The notes: generated by a model from the sequence alone, not told the origin. A stretch of 64,000 nt of DNA from Nucisporomicrobium flavum (GCF_016464385.1 NZ_JADMLH010000003.1:716712-780711), one strand, 5' to 3'. Positions 43,281 through 55,251 are shown, counted from the stretch's first letter. Program-made: numbers and translations.

Positions 43281-43755
43281 ACGGGTCGCACGACAGCAGC
43301 GCGACAGCCACTGCGGCGAGACCTTCACCGCGGCCGGTCAGCCCCAGGTGGTCCGTGGTGGTCCCCGAGACCGTCGTCGGGGCGCCCACGGCCTCCGACA
43401 GGATCCGCTCAGCCTCCGCGCGACGTGTGCTGATCCGCGGGCCCACGCCGATCACCTGGATCGAGACGTTGACGACGGACATGTTCGCGGCGCGCACCAG
43501 CTCGGCCGTGGCGGCCAGCATGGCGGTGCCCGATGCTCCGGCCCACTCCGGCCGGTCGGTGCCGAAGTTGCTGCCCAGGTCGCCGAGTCCGGCAGCGCTG
43601 AACATGGCGTCGCAGGCGGCGTGGGCCGCCACATCGGCATTGGTGTGCCCGATCAGGCCGGTCTCGCCCTCCCAGAGCAGCCCGGCGACCCAACAGGGGC
43701 GGCCCGTCTCGAAGGCATGGACGTCGACACCTATGCCGACCCGCGTATCGACCAT
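43258..43755 (-). CDS. ispF: 2-C-methyl-D-erythritol 2,4-cyclodiphosphate synthase (IspF), cluster-located copy
   Basis: Encodes 165 residues, normal IspF length. Metal site GVDVHAF (Asp11, His13) and [10 protein letters not shown] (His37); C-terminal [17 protein letters not shown]. IspF cyclises the IspE product and releases CMP. Against remembered actinobacterial IspF (HSDGD, FGxDDP, RPKI) three changes stand out: HSD is HTN, the DDP of the substrate loop is DRP (FGTDRPEW), and PKI of the cytosine pocket is PRI. The fold looks intact, so it is either a drug-insensitive variant or one with shifted specificity (both inferences). It is convergent with ispE and overlaps it by 23 bp. No ispD is nearby, though ispD-ispF pairs are the usual housekeeping arrangement. 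Confidence 0.87.
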   Translation of the reverse strand: MVDTRVGIGVDVHAFETGRPCWVAGLLWEGETGLIGHTNADVAAHAACDAMFSAAGLGDLGSNFGTDRPEWAGASGTAMLAATAELVRAANMSVVNVSIQVIGVGPRISTRRAEAERILSEAVGAPTTVSGTTTDHLGLTGRGEGLAAVAVALLSCDPFIADRPL

Positions 43756-43793
43756 GCCGGCGAGACTACGTGAGGCCGGAATGCCGGCCGGGC

Positions 43794-45449
43794 TCAGTCC
43801 TGTCCCAGGGTCACCGTGAAGATCTTCGCGTTGCTGTTGTTGGGCACGCTGTCCTTGTCGCCGCCGGGGCTGCTGGTCAGCCACAGGTTCCCGTCGTTCG
43901 ACGGCTCGACGGTCCGCAGCCGGCCGTACGTGCCGACGAAGTACTGCTGGACGTCCGTGAGGGTGTCGCCGCTGATCACCGCTCGGTACATGCGGGCGCC
44001 GCGGAGGCAGGCGATGTAGAGGACGTCGTGGACGATGGCGATGCCGCTGCAGGAGGCCGACGCGACCGGGTACGTGCGTACCGGCGCCACCAGGCCGGGG
44101 TCGGAGCAGTCGCCGCTGGTGCCCTCGCAGGCCGGCCAGCCGTAGTTGCCGCCCTTGACGATGAGGTTGGTCTCGTCCATGACGTTGTTGCCGAACTCCT
44201 GCTCCCAGAGCCGGCCCCGGGAGTCGAAGGCGAGCCCCTGCGGGTTGCGGTGCCCGTAGCTCCACACGTAGCTGCCGGGGAACGGGTTGTCGGCCGGTAC
44301 GCCCCCGTCCGGCCGGAGCCGCAGCACCTTGCCGCCGAGGTTGGCGAGGTCCTGGGCCTGGTCGGGGTCCTGGCCGTCGCCGGCCGCGGCGTACAGCATG
44401 CCGTCCGGGCCGAACCGGAGCCGGCCGCCGTTGTGGTACTTGTTGCGCGGGATCCCGGTCAGCAGCACCTCGAGCGTGTCGGTCTGCAGGGTGCCGTCGT
44501 AGCGGATGCGGACGATCCGGTTGTCCGTGGCCGTGGTGTGGTAGGCGTACAGCCACCGGTCGGTCTCGAAGTCCGGTCCGATCGCCAGGCCCAGCAGGCC
44601 ACCTTCGCCGTTGGTGCCTTCCACCCCGGGTACGGTGCCGATGCTGTGCTTGCCGCTGCCGTCCGGGTTCATCGCGATGACGTCGAAGACGTCACGCTGT
44701 CCGTAGAGGACCGTGCCGCCGGGAAGCTGGACCAGGCCCCAGGGCAGGTCCGGCTCGGTGGTCACCACGGCGGCGCCGCACACCGGGTTGGTGCAGCTCG
44801 CGCCGGTGGAGACGGTGACCGTGGCGCTCCGCCGCGAGGCGTTGCCCTGGGCGTCGCGCGCGACCACGGCGTAGCGGTAGTCGGTGTCCGGGCGCAGCCC
44901 GCTGTCCGTGTACGAGGTCGCCGGCGGGTTCGCGGCCGAGCCGGTGATGGTGCCGATCGCCACCCCGTCGCGGTACACGACGTACGCGGTGACGGCCACG
45001 TTGTCGGTGGCGGCCGTCCAGGTGAGGGCGACTGTGGTGCCGGTGGCTTTGCCTGTCAGCCCGCGGGGGACGGTGGGCGCTTGCTTGTCGACTTGGCAGT
45101 AGGGCGGCGTGACGGTCACCGTGGGACCGGCCTGCGACACGTTGCCGGCCGCGTCGCGGGCGTTCACGTACCAGCCCCACGCGACGCCGCCGACCACGGG
45201 CAGGGTCGCCGAGGTCGTGGAAGCCGGTACGGACCTCACGAGCTGACCGTCGTGGTAGACGTCGTACGCGTCGACCCCGACGTCGTCGGTCGCGGCCGAC
45301 CAGGTGAGGGTGACCGAGTCGCAGGTGAGCGCGTCGGCGTGCAGCTCGGCCGGCGCGGTCGGCGGGGTGGTGTCGGCCGGGGCGTCCGGCGGGAGACCGC
45401 CGGCCGCCATGAGCGCCGGGAGCAGCACGGCCAGCGTGACAGCACGCAT
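43794..45449 (-). CDS. Secreted PQQ-type sugar dehydrogenase (sorbosone/glucose dehydrogenase-like) with two FnIII domains
   Basis: Encodes 551 residues. A signal peptide (about 1-20) leads to two fibronectin III domains (residues 30-115 and 127-215; [21 protein letters not shown] and [21 protein letters not shown]). A six-bladed beta-propeller follows from about 225: [66 protein letters not shown] and [20 protein letters not shown]. The HNGG and GHRNPQG segments are hallmarks of soluble PQQ glucose dehydrogenase-like proteins, so extracellular sugar oxidation is likely. It lies 12 bp downstream of the SMP-30-like gene on the same strand. Confidence 0.9.
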   Translation of the reverse strand: MRAVTLAVLLPALMAAGGLPPDAPADTTPPTAPAELHADALTCDSVTLTWSAATDDVGVDAYDVYHDGQLVRSVPASTTSATLPVVGGVAWGWYVNARDAAGNVSQAGPTVTVTPPYCQVDKQAPTVPRGLTGKATGTTVALTWTAATDNVAVTAYVVYRDGVAIGTITGSAANPPATSYTDSGLRPDTDYRYAVVARDAQGNASRRSATVTVSTGASCTNPVCGAAVVTTEPDLPWGLVQLPGGTVLYGQRDVFDVIAMNPDGSGKHSIGTVPGVEGTNGEGGLLGLAIGPDFETDRWLYAYHTTATDNRIVRIRYDGTLQTDTLEVLLTGIPRNKYHNGGRLRFGPDGMLYAAAGDGQDPDQAQDLANLGGKVLRLRPDGGVPADNPFPGSYVWSYGHRNPQGLAFDSRGRLWEQEFGNNVMDETNLIVKGGNYGWPACEGTSGDCSDPGLVAPVRTYPVASASCSGIAIVHDVLYIACLRGARMYRAVISGDTLTDVQQYFVGTYGRLRTVEPSNDGNLWLTSSPGGDKDSVPNNSNAKIFTVTLGQD

Positions 45450-45461
45450 GGAGTTGACCTT

Positions 45462-46484
45462 TCAGTACGGGTAGCCGGGTACGCCGAGCCGGATGCCGGA
45501 GATCCCGTAGTCGCCGGTCCGGCCGGACGTGATGTACAGGGTGCGCCGGTCGGGGCCGCCGAATGCCGCGTTGGTGGCCTCCGGGCCGGACGTGATCGTG
45601 CCGAGCCGGGCGCCCGCCGGCGAGAACACGTACACCCGTCCCTCGTTGTGCGAGACCCAGTAGACGTTGCCCGCGCAGTCCACGGTGACCCCGTCCGGGC
45701 TGCCGATGGTGGCGAAGACGGTCCGGGCGCCGGTGCTTCCGTCCGGCTGCACGGCGTACGCGTAGATGCGGTTCTCCGAGTACGCGCCGACGTAGAGCGT
45801 GCGGCCGTCGGGGGACAGGGCGATGCCGTTGGGCTGCCGTACGGTGTCGTCGACGAGCGAGACCTGCCCGTTCACGACGCGGAAGACCCCGGTCCGGCCG
45901 TTCATCTCGTCGGCGCGGCGACCCCGCTGGAAATTGGGATCGGTGAAGTAGACGACCCCGTCGGCGCGGACCGTGACGTCGTTGGGGGAGTTGAACTTGC
46001 GGCCCTGATAGTCAGCCGCGATCACCGTGCGGGTGGCGTCGGAGAGCCGGTACGCGGAGACGCCGCGGTTGTCGTGGGTGGCGGCGATGATCTGCTGTCC
46101 GTCCGGGCTCAGCGCCAGGCCGTTGCTGCCGGAGGCGGCGACGAACGTCGTGGCCGGTGCCGGCGGGGCCAGGCGGCGGATTGCCGACGGCTGGACCTGC
46201 TCGGGCCCGGTGGCCGTGCCGAGGTCGGAGGCGAGCAGGGAGCCCTGGCCGGCGATCCAGACCGGTCCCTCGAGGAACGAGAACCCGCCCTGCATCCGCG
46301 TGGCGGACAGCGCCGTGCCGGGCAGGGGCGGCTCGGTGGGGACGCCGGCCGCGCAGACGCCGGGTGGCGCCCCGGGCGGCGTGTCCGGATCGGCGGTGGC
46401 GGGGGCGGCCGCGGCGGCGGGGAGGGCCGCTGCACCGGCGAGGAGCAGACCCGCCGCGGCGGCGCGAAAGAGATCGACGAACAT
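45462..46484 (-). CDS. Secreted SMP-30/gluconolactonase-like beta-propeller
   Basis: Encodes 340 residues. Residues 1-28 form a signal peptide with a long Ala-rich core. The propeller contains FLEGPVWIAGQGSLLASDL, SPNDVTVRADGVVYFTDPNF, QPNGIALSPDGRTLYVGAY and GSPDGVTVDCAGNVYWVSHNEG, which carry the metal-ligand positions of the SMP-30/LRE family (Glu, Asn, Asp). A sugar lactonase role fits with the adjacent sugar dehydrogenase: the dehydrogenase would make a lactone that this enzyme opens. The ATG at 46484 has no clear RBS. It shares the 98-bp divergent promoter region with the GH62 operon, including the CebR-like box. Confidence 0.88.
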   Translation of the reverse strand: MFVDLFRAAAAGLLLAGAAALPAAAAAPATADPDTPPGAPPGVCAAGVPTEPPLPGTALSATRMQGGFSFLEGPVWIAGQGSLLASDLGTATGPEQVQPSAIRRLAPPAPATTFVAASGSNGLALSPDGQQIIAATHDNRGVSAYRLSDATRTVIAADYQGRKFNSPNDVTVRADGVVYFTDPNFQRGRRADEMNGRTGVFRVVNGQVSLVDDTVRQPNGIALSPDGRTLYVGAYSENRIYAYAVQPDGSTGARTVFATIGSPDGVTVDCAGNVYWVSHNEGRVYVFSPAGARLGTITSGPEATNAAFGGPDRRTLYITSGRTGDYGISGIRLGVPGYPY

Positions 46485-46516
46485 GATTGTGAACGTAGCA
46501 CTTTCCGTTGAGGAAT

Positions 46517-46530
46517 TGGGAGCGCTCCCA
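46517..46530. promoter_or_regulatory. Perfect CebR-like operator (TGGGAGCGCTCCCA)
   Basis: The 14-bp palindrome is identical to the CebR box of streptomycetes, where the LacI-family repressor CebR responds to cello-oligosaccharides and controls cellulose and xylan degradation genes. It lies 53 bp before the GH62 start and 33 bp before the divergent SMP-30-like start, so it can control both operons. The regulator gene is not in the window. Confidence 0.85.
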
Positions 46531-46548
46531 TACTATGACGAGCATCAA

Positions 46549-46561
46549 TGTTACCGTTCAC
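46549..46561 (+). promoter_or_regulatory. TGTTACCGTTCAC element, copy 1 (before CBM2-GH62)
   Basis: A 13-bp element 22 bp before the GH62 start codon and identical to 63170-63182 upstream of the second GH62 gene. It resembles a degenerate LacI-type site (TGTTAACGTTAACA) with a central CG. Candidate pentose/arabinose-responsive operator. Confidence 0.55.
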
Positions 46562-46582
46562 CTCACGGGCAAGAGAGAAGCC

Positions 46583-47986
46583 ATGACCAGATCAAGATTG
46601 GCCACCGTCGTCCTGGCGTCCGCCGGTGCCGTCGTGCTCGCGGCGTCGGCGGCGATCGCCGTGTCGCCGGCGGGCGCCGCGGCCGCGGGGTGCTCGGTCA
46701 AGTACGCCGTGTCGTCGCAGTGGCAGGGCGGGTTCAACGCCGACGTGTCGATCACCAACCTCGGTGATCCGCTGTCCGGCTGGACGCTGACGTGGTCCTA
46801 CGGCGCGGGACAGACCGTGACGCAGGCGTGGAACGCCACGGTGACCCAGAGCGGCTCGGCCGTGACCGCGAAGAACGTCAGCTACAACGGCTCGGTCCCG
46901 GCCAACGGCACGGTGTCGTTCGGGTTCAACGGCTCGTGGACCGGCAGCAACCCGGTGCCGACCGCGTTCGCGCTCAACGGCGTGGCCTGCACCGGAGGCA
47001 CGGTCCCGTCCTCACCGTCCGTACCGTCCGACCCGCCGCCGAGCTCGCCGTCCACCCCGCCCTCGACGCCGCCGGGCAACACCTGCACGCTGCCGTCGAG
47101 CTACCGCTGGACGTCGACCGGACCGCTGGCCGAGCCGAAGAACGGGTGGGTGTCTCTGAAGGACTTCACCAACGTCGTCTACAACGGCAAACACCTGGTG
47201 TACGCGTCGAACGTCGCCAACGGGTCGTACGGCTCGATGAACTTCGGCCTGTTCACCAACTGGTCGGACATGGCGTCGGCCAGTCAGAACGGGATGAGCC
47301 AGGGCACGGTGGCGCCCACGCTGCTGTACTTCGCGCCGAAGAACATCTGGGTGCTGGCGTACCAGTGGGGTCCGACGTCGTTCAGCTACAAGACCTCCAC
47401 CGATCCGACCAACGCCAACGGCTGGTCCAGCGCTCAGACGCTGTTCACCGGGACTCTTCCGGATGCTCCCTACGGCGTGATCGACCAGACGCTGATCGGT
47501 GACGGGCAGAACATGTACCTGTTCTTCGCCGGGGACAACGGCAAGATCTACCGGGCCAGCATGCCGATCGGCAACTTCCCCGGCAGCTTCGGCGCCTCCT
47601 ACACGACGATCATGAGCGACTCGACCAACAACCTGTTCGAGGCGGTCGAGGTCTACAAGGTGCAGGGGCAGAACCAGTACCTGATGATCGTCGAGGCGAT
47701 CGGCAGCCAGGGCCGCTACTTCCGCTCGTTCACCGCGAGCAGCCTGAACGGCTCGTGGACCCCGCAGGCCGCCACCGAGAGCAACCCGTTCGCGGGCAAG
47801 GCCAACAGCGGCGCCTCCTGGACCAACGACATCAGCCACGGCGACCTGGTCCGGACCAACCCGGACCAGACCAAGACCGTCGACCCGTGCAACCTGCAAC
47901 TGCTCTACCAAGGCAAGAACCCCAGTGCCGGCGGCGATTACAACAACCTGCCGTGGCGGCCCGGACTGCTCACCATCCAGCGATGA
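46583..47986 (+). CDS. Secreted GH62 alpha-L-arabinofuranosidase with N-terminal CBM2
   Basis: Encodes 467 residues. A signal peptide (1-35) precedes a CBM2 (about 36-132; [39 protein letters not shown]) bounded by a Cys pair for cellulose or xylan binding. A Pro/Ser/Thr linker leads to the GH62 domain (about 160-467): [38 protein letters not shown] (catalytic Asp), [15 protein letters not shown] and [12 protein letters not shown] (catalytic Glu). It removes arabinose side chains from arabinoxylan outside the cell. The ATG at 46583 starts the signal peptide, after AGAGAGAAG. The stop overlaps the esterase start by 4 bp. The CebR-like box and the TGTTACCGTTCAC element lie upstream. Confidence 0.94.
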   Translation: MTRSRLATVVLASAGAVVLAASAAIAVSPAGAAAAGCSVKYAVSSQWQGGFNADVSITNLGDPLSGWTLTWSYGAGQTVTQAWNATVTQSGSAVTAKNVSYNGSVPANGTVSFGFNGSWTGSNPVPTAFALNGVACTGGTVPSSPSVPSDPPPSSPSTPPSTPPGNTCTLPSSYRWTSTGPLAEPKNGWVSLKDFTNVVYNGKHLVYASNVANGSYGSMNFGLFTNWSDMASASQNGMSQGTVAPTLLYFAPKNIWVLAYQWGPTSFSYKTSTDPTNANGWSSAQTLFTGTLPDAPYGVIDQTLIGDGQNMYLFFAGDNGKIYRASMPIGNFPGSFGASYTTIMSDSTNNLFEAVEVYKVQGQNQYLMIVEAIGSQGRYFRSFTASSLNGSWTPQAATESNPFAGKANSGASWTNDISHGDLVRTNPDQTKTVDPCNLQLLYQGKNPSAGGDYNNLPWRPGLLTIQR

Positions 47987-49164
47987 ACCGCCGGCGGATG
48001 GGCGCGATCGTGGGCGCCGCAGTCATGTCGATCACCGCCGGGGTCATGGCCCTCGGCGCGGCACCGGCCAACGCCGCCGTCGGCGGTTCCGGCCCGTACC
48101 CCGCCGACTACGAGACCTCGGCGACCCTGGCCAACCACACGATCTACCGGCCGCAGACGCTGCCGTCCGAGCGTCTCCCGATCTTCGTGTGGGGTAACGG
48201 CGGCTGTGCGGCCAACGGCACCGGGCAGATCAACTTCCTCCGGGAGATCTCCTCGCACGGGTTCCTGGTGATCGCCAGCGGGGCTCCGAACGGCTCCGGC
48301 TCCACCACGTCGGCCATGCTCACCCAGTCGATCGACTGGGCCGTCGCGGAGAACTCGCGGCAGGGCGGCAAGTACTACGGCCGGCTCGACGTCACGAAGA
48401 TCGCGGTCGGTGGCTGGTCCTGCGGCGGCCTGGAGGCGTACGCGGTCTCCAACGACCCGCGGGTCACCACGACCCTCATCTTCAGCAGCGGGTTGCTGAA
48501 CGACGCCGACGACTATCAGCTCCGGCGGCTGACCAGGCCGATCGCCTACTTCATCGGCGGCCAGAGCGACATCGCGTACCCGAACGCCATGGACGACTGG
48601 GGCAAGCTGCCGGCCGGTCTGCCCGCCTTCATGGGCAACCTCAACGTCGGGCACGGCGGCACGTACGACCAGGTCAACGGCGGCGAGTTCGGCCGCGTGG
48701 CGGTGCTCTGGCTGAAGTGGCGTCTCAAGGGCGACACCGCCGCCGGCACCACCTTCGTCGGCTCCGACTGCGGGCTTTGCCACACCCAGTGGCAGGTACA
48801 GCAGAAGAACCTGACGCTCGACGGCGACACCCCGACGACCCCGCCGCCTCCACCACCGAGCGGCGGGACCCCGGGCTGCTCCGCGGTCTACGCGGTGCAG
48901 GATCAGTGGAGCGGCGGGTTCGTCGCCTCCGTGACCGTCACGGCGGGATCCAGCGGGGTCACCGGCTGGCGCGTCTCCCTCGGCCTGCCGAGCGGAGCTT
49001 CGATCAGCTCGCTCTGGAACGGCGTCGCCACCGGCACCACCGGCACTGTCGTCGTCACGAACCAGAGCTACAACGGACGGCTGGCCGCCGGCCAGAGCAC
49101 CACCTTCGGTTTCCAGGGCACCGGGAACGGCGGGGGAACCGCCGTCACCTGTACCTCCAACTGA
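47983..49164 (+). CDS. Secreted alpha/beta hydrolase (esterase-like) with C-terminal CBM2
   Basis: Encodes 393 residues. A signal peptide (1-31) is followed by an alpha/beta hydrolase of about 240 residues with [12 protein letters not shown] (oxyanion region), nucleophile motif [11 protein letters not shown] (Ser about 145), [11 protein letters not shown] (acid) and NVGHGGTYD (His). After a Thr/Pro linker comes a CBM2 (about 295-393; [20 protein letters not shown]). A carbohydrate esterase removing acetyl or feruloyl groups from xylan would fit the operon, but the substrate is not shown by the motifs. The ATG overlaps the GH62 stop, so it is translationally coupled. Confidence 0.87.
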   Translation: MNRRRMGAIVGAAVMSITAGVMALGAAPANAAVGGSGPYPADYETSATLANHTIYRPQTLPSERLPIFVWGNGGCAANGTGQINFLREISSHGFLVIASGAPNGSGSTTSAMLTQSIDWAVAENSRQGGKYYGRLDVTKIAVGGWSCGGLEAYAVSNDPRVTTTLIFSSGLLNDADDYQLRRLTRPIAYFIGGQSDIAYPNAMDDWGKLPAGLPAFMGNLNVGHGGTYDQVNGGEFGRVAVLWLKWRLKGDTAAGTTFVGSDCGLCHTQWQVQQKNLTLDGDTPTTPPPPPPSGGTPGCSAVYAVQDQWSGGFVASVTVTAGSSGVTGWRVSLGLPSGASISSLWNGVATGTTGTVVVTNQSYNGRLAAGQSTTFGFQGTGNGGGTAVTCTSN

Positions 49165-51627
<2,463 letters not shown>

Positions 51628-51658
51628 CACCGTCGAGGGACGCTCGATGAAGGCGGCA

Positions 51659-51684
51659 TGCCGGCGCGCTCAGTCGCGCCGGCA
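51659..51684. terminator. Hairpin between convergent GH59 and TIR-WD40 genes
   Basis: TGCCGGCGCG and CGCGCCGGCA pair over 10 bp with a 6-nt loop. The hairpin overlaps the stop codon of the leftward gene (51670-51672) and can terminate the GH59 operon; it has no T-tract. Confidence 0.65.
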
Positions 51685-54600
51685 GGTCTTCTCGTACGGC
51701 ACGTCCGGCACGTAGCGGGCCCACTCCTCCCTGGTCAGGCCGCCGGTGATCGCGCAGGCGCGCTCGACCGCGTGGTGGCGGAGCTCGGTGAGGTGCGTCA
51801 GGTCCCACACGCCCGCGGTACGGCGTACGCCCGCGGCCAGCCTGTTCCCGTCGGCGCTGAACGCCATCGTGGACGTCGAGCTGACGTCGGCGTCGAGCGC
51901 GACCAGGCGGCGGGGGTTGCTGCGGTCGGTGAGGTCCCACAGCAGAACGGCGCCGTCCGCGCCGCCGTTGAGCAGGGTGCGCCCGTCCGGGCTGAGCGTC
52001 ACCGCGCGGGTCGCGCCCGCCTCGCCGACGATCTGCGCGACGTGGCGCGGTTGTCCGGGATCGGTCGTGTCCCACAGCAGCACGACGCCGTACGAGCCGG
52101 CGGTGGCGAGGGTGCCCCCGTCCGCGCTCAGCGACACCTCGTCCAGGGCGCCGGTGGAATCGCTGAGCAGCGCTGCCTTCCGGGGCGCGGCCGGGCTGGT
52201 CACGTCCCACAGCTGGACGTTCGCGCCGTTGCTGACGGCCAGGGTCGTCCCGTCGGCGCTGAGGGTCATCGTCTCGACCCCGCTGTCGATGCCCGGGAAG
52301 CGGGCCCACCGGCGCAGCGCCCGGTGGTCGGCCACGTTCCACAGCTCCACCGTGCCGTCGCCGAGGCCCACGGCCACGAGCCGTCCGTCGCTGCTGAGCG
52401 CCGCCGCGGTGACCGGCGTGGAGCCGGTCATCGTGACGACCGGGCGGCCGGCGGAGAGGTCGGCGGTGTCCCACAGCCGTACGGCGTCGACGCTGCTCGT
52501 GATGACGGTGCGCCCGTCCGCGCTGAGCCCGACCGCGTCGAGCGAGTCGAGATGGCCCTCCAACCGGCCCAGCTGCCGCGGCTCGGCGGGACGGGACAGG
52601 TCCCACACGAGCGCCGTGCCGTCGTAGCTTCCCGTGACGAAGATGCGTCCGTCGGCGCTGAGGGCGACGCCGCTGATCTCGTCTCTGTGACCGGTGACCT
52701 GCGCGAGGCGGCGCGGGCCCGTGCGGTCGCTCAGGTCCCACAGCTGCTCGGTGTAGTTGCGGCCCTCCATCGCCAGCGTCCGCCCGTCGGCGCTGAGGGA
52801 GATCGAGTTCACCGGTCCGGAGTAGTCGCTCAGCCGGCCGATCACCACGGGCTGGGCGGGTCGCGCGAGGTCCCAGGCCAGGACGGCGTGGTTCACGTAG
52901 CTGGACACGAGGGTGTGCCCGTCCGCGCTCAGCGCGATCGCGTTGACCCACCCGGTGCCGTCGGTCAGCTGGGCCACCCGGCGCGGGTTCCGCCGGTCGC
53001 CGAGGTCCCACACCGAGACGGGCCGGTCCTGCTGGCTCACGGCGAGCGTGTCACCGTCGGCGCTGAGCGCCAGGTCGGCCTGCGAGTGCGCGAGCTCGGC
53101 CAGCGCGCCCCGCCGCTGCGGGTCGCGGCGGTCGGTCAGGTCCCAGACCACGGTCTCGTTCCACGTGCTGGTCAGCAGGGTGCGCCCGTCGGTGCTGAGC
53201 GCCAGGTCCGACACCGTCGCGTCGTCGTCGCCGAGGGTGGCCATGGGGCGGGGGTGCCGGGGATCGGCGAGGTCGTACACCCGCGTGGAGCCGTCCCAGC
53301 TGCCGCTGACGAGCGTACGCCCGTCGCCGCTGAGCGCGACCGTGGTGACGGCGTCGGTGTGATCGGCGAGGCCGGCCAGGCGGCGGGGGTGCCGGCGGTC
53401 GGTGAGGTCCCACAGCAGGACTTCCCCGTTCCAGCTGCCCGAGGCCAGAAGCGTGGTGTCCCCGCTGAGTGCGACGCCGGCGACGGAGTCGGTGTGGCCG
53501 GTGATCCGGGCCAGGCTCCGCGGGGTGCCGCGCTCGGGCAGGTCCCACAGCCGTACGGTGCTGTCCGCGCTCCCGGTCACCAGCAGGCGCCCGTCGGCGC
53601 TGAACTCCGTCGAGGTCAACGATCCTGTGTGGCCGGTGAGGGTACCCGCGTAGCGCGTCGCGGCCAGCGTGTTGACCAGCGCGGCCTCGGCGCGGTCCCC
53701 CGGGTGCAGCTGCTCCGCGGCGACACCGAGCAGCGTCGCGGTCCGCGGATCGTTCTGCCGGACGGCGTCGGCCTGGCTGATCAGGCGCTGGCTGACGCCG
53801 ATCCGCTGCTCCGTGCGGGCCACCTTCTTCTGCCGCTGCGCCTCGGCGGCCGCGTCCGCCGCCTTGCGCTGCTCCTCGGCGGCGATGGCGCGCTGGCGCT
53901 CAGCCTCCTTCGCCGCGCGGTCCGCCCGGGCCTGCTGCCGGTCGGCGAGGTCACGTTGCCGCTGCGCCTCGGCCGCGGCGTCCGCCGCCTTGCGCTGCTG
54001 TTCCACGGCGAGAACCCGCTGGCGCTCGGCTTCCGCCGAGGCGCGGTCGGCCCGGGTCTGCTGCCGGCTCGCGTCGGCCGCGGCCTGCTCGGCGCTGTCC
54101 TGCTGCCGGTCCGCCTCGGCGGCGGCCTGCTCGGCGTTGCCCTGCTGCCGGCGGGCGTCCGCGGCGGCCTGCTGAGCACGGTCCTGCTCGTCCCCGGCGA
54201 GCTGCTGCTGACGGTGCGCCTCGGCCGCGTACGCCGCGGCGGAGTCGCGCTGCCGTTCGGCGAGCTGCTGCTGCCGCGACGCTTCGACCGCCGAGGAGGC
54301 CGCCGTACGCGCGTTGCGCACCGCGAGCGCCCCCGTGGCGCCGGCCAGCACGATGAGCAGGCCCATGACCAGGAGAACGCCGCGCCGCAACCAGGTCACC
54401 TGGCGGTGCCGGGCGACGTCCTCGCTGTCCAGGTCCTCTTTGCTCATGCCGTGCATGGCGGCGGCGAGCTCGGCGACGGCCTCGCGGAACCGGCCGTGGT
54501 CCAGGCCGAGCTCGCCCTCCGAACGGGCCCAGCGCAGGTCGAGGTGGCGAGGCTCCTCGCGGAACACACCGCGCAGCGCGGGCGGTACAGCCGTCGACAG

Positions 54601-54954
54601 CTCCCAGTCGAAGTCGCCACGGTCGGCGTCCCACACCCACTCGCCGGACGTCACGACGGGCAGGAGCCGGTCCACCGGGTGCTGCGCCAGCCAGGCCTCG
54701 ACCTCCTGGTTGACCCAGCGTGACTCCGCCGCCTCCGGGCACGCCATGAGCACGAAGTACTGCGAACCGGAGAGCGCCGCCCGGATCGACGACCACAGCG
54801 CCGGGCTGACCCCGAGGCCGGTCTGGTCGCGGAACACCTCCAGCGCCCGGCGCCGGTGCCACGGCCTCGCCAGCCGCTGCAGGCCGCGCTGCAATGCCGG
54901 CGCCAGGGCGCCGTCGGCCGCATGGCTGTAGGAGATGAAGGCGTCATAAGCCAT
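51670..54954 (-). CDS. TIR-domain / transmembrane / coiled-coil / 14-blade WD40 protein
   Basis: Encodes 1094 residues from the ATG at 54954 (GGGGGG upstream). Residues 1-150 are a TIR domain: AYDAFISYSHAADGALAPAL, VFRDQTGLGVSPALW and SRWVNQEVEAWL, whose Glu matches the catalytic residue of NAD-cleaving TIRs. A membrane helix at about 189-211 (VLLVMGLLIVLAGATGALAV) is followed by a 170-residue Ala/Gln/Arg coiled coil of repeated RQQ and AAEAQRQ units. The C-terminal 640 residues contain 14 WD40 repeats of the type VALSADGRTLVSGSWDG with terminal WDL, enough for two seven-bladed propellers. Probably a membrane-tethered sensor; NADase activity is unproven. Divergent from the SARP-STAND gene. 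Confidence 0.9.
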   Translation of the reverse strand: MAYDAFISYSHAADGALAPALQRGLQRLARPWHRRRALEVFRDQTGLGVSPALWSSIRAALSGSQYFVLMACPEAAESRWVNQEVEAWLAQHPVDRLLPVVTSGEWVWDADRGDFDWELSTAVPPALRGVFREEPRHLDLRWARSEGELGLDHGRFREAVAELAAAMHGMSKEDLDSEDVARHRQVTWLRRGVLLVMGLLIVLAGATGALAVRNARTAASSAVEASRQQQLAERQRDSAAAYAAEAHRQQQLAGDEQDRAQQAAADARRQQGNAEQAAAEADRQQDSAEQAAADASRQQTRADRASAEAERQRVLAVEQQRKAADAAAEAQRQRDLADRQQARADRAAKEAERQRAIAAEEQRKAADAAAEAQRQKKVARTEQRIGVSQRLISQADAVRQNDPRTATLLGVAAEQLHPGDRAEAALVNTLAATRYAGTLTGHTGSLTSTEFSADGRLLVTGSADSTVRLWDLPERGTPRSLARITGHTDSVAGVALSGDTTLLASGSWNGEVLLWDLTDRRHPRRLAGLADHTDAVTTVALSGDGRTLVSGSWDGSTRVYDLADPRHPRPMATLGDDDATVSDLALSTDGRTLLTSTWNETVVWDLTDRRDPQRRGALAELAHSQADLALSADGDTLAVSQQDRPVSVWDLGDRRNPRRVAQLTDGTGWVNAIALSADGHTLVSSYVNHAVLAWDLARPAQPVVIGRLSDYSGPVNSISLSADGRTLAMEGRNYTEQLWDLSDRTGPRRLAQVTGHRDEISGVALSADGRIFVTGSYDGTALVWDLSRPAEPRQLGRLEGHLDSLDAVGLSADGRTVITSSVDAVRLWDTADLSAGRPVVTMTGSTPVTAAALSSDGRLVAVGLGDGTVELWNVADHRALRRWARFPGIDSGVETMTLSADGTTLAVSNGANVQLWDVTSPAAPRKAALLSDSTGALDEVSLSADGGTLATAGSYGVVLLWDTTDPGQPRHVAQIVGEAGATRAVTLSPDGRTLLNGGADGAVLLWDLTDRSNPRRLVALDADVSSTSTMAFSADGNRLAAGVRRTAGVWDLTHLTELRHHAVERACAITGGLTREEWARYVPDVPYEKTCRRD

Positions 54955-55251
54955 CTCGAGGCCCCCCGTCGCGAGTTCGCGCCAGATTGTGCCGCAGCAC
55001 TGTGGGGTACGTCGATGGCGGCCGACCGGACGGGCCGGCCGAAGGCTGTTGCAGGACAGGTTGCCCGTCGCTCTCCGTGTCGCTGTGGCGTCCCGATTCC
55101 CCCGTACGCTTGCGTAATCGGGCGAGGGCCACCTGCCCCTGCAACGACGACAATGCTCGCCGACGGATCTTGTACGAAGCATGGGATACTGGCACCGGTC
55201 CTTGTAGATTTCTTGAATCCCCTGGTCGGGTGGCAGGCATGCGGAGGTAGG
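54955..55251. promoter_or_regulatory. Divergent promoter region of the TIR-WD40 and SARP-STAND genes
   Basis: 297 bp without a coding signature, comparatively AT-rich towards the SARP gene. It must contain both promoters. No extended palindrome recognised. Confidence 0.5.

Noticed and set aside
43770..46511. A 913-codon open frame on the plus strand
   Set aside because: Antisense to the PQQ dehydrogenase and SMP-30-like genes, whose propeller motifs are clear; the translated antisense is Val/Gly/Arg-rich noise.
53780..54300. Repeats resembling a minisatellite or CRISPR array
   Set aside because: The repeated DNA encodes the coiled-coil part of the TIR-WD40 protein in frame; units are degenerate and there are no unique spacers.
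55153..55251. An upstream ATG start for the SARP-STAND protein
   Set aside because: It would add about 33 residues without similarity to the family; TTG 55252 has GGAGG and lies exactly at the start of the conserved domain.
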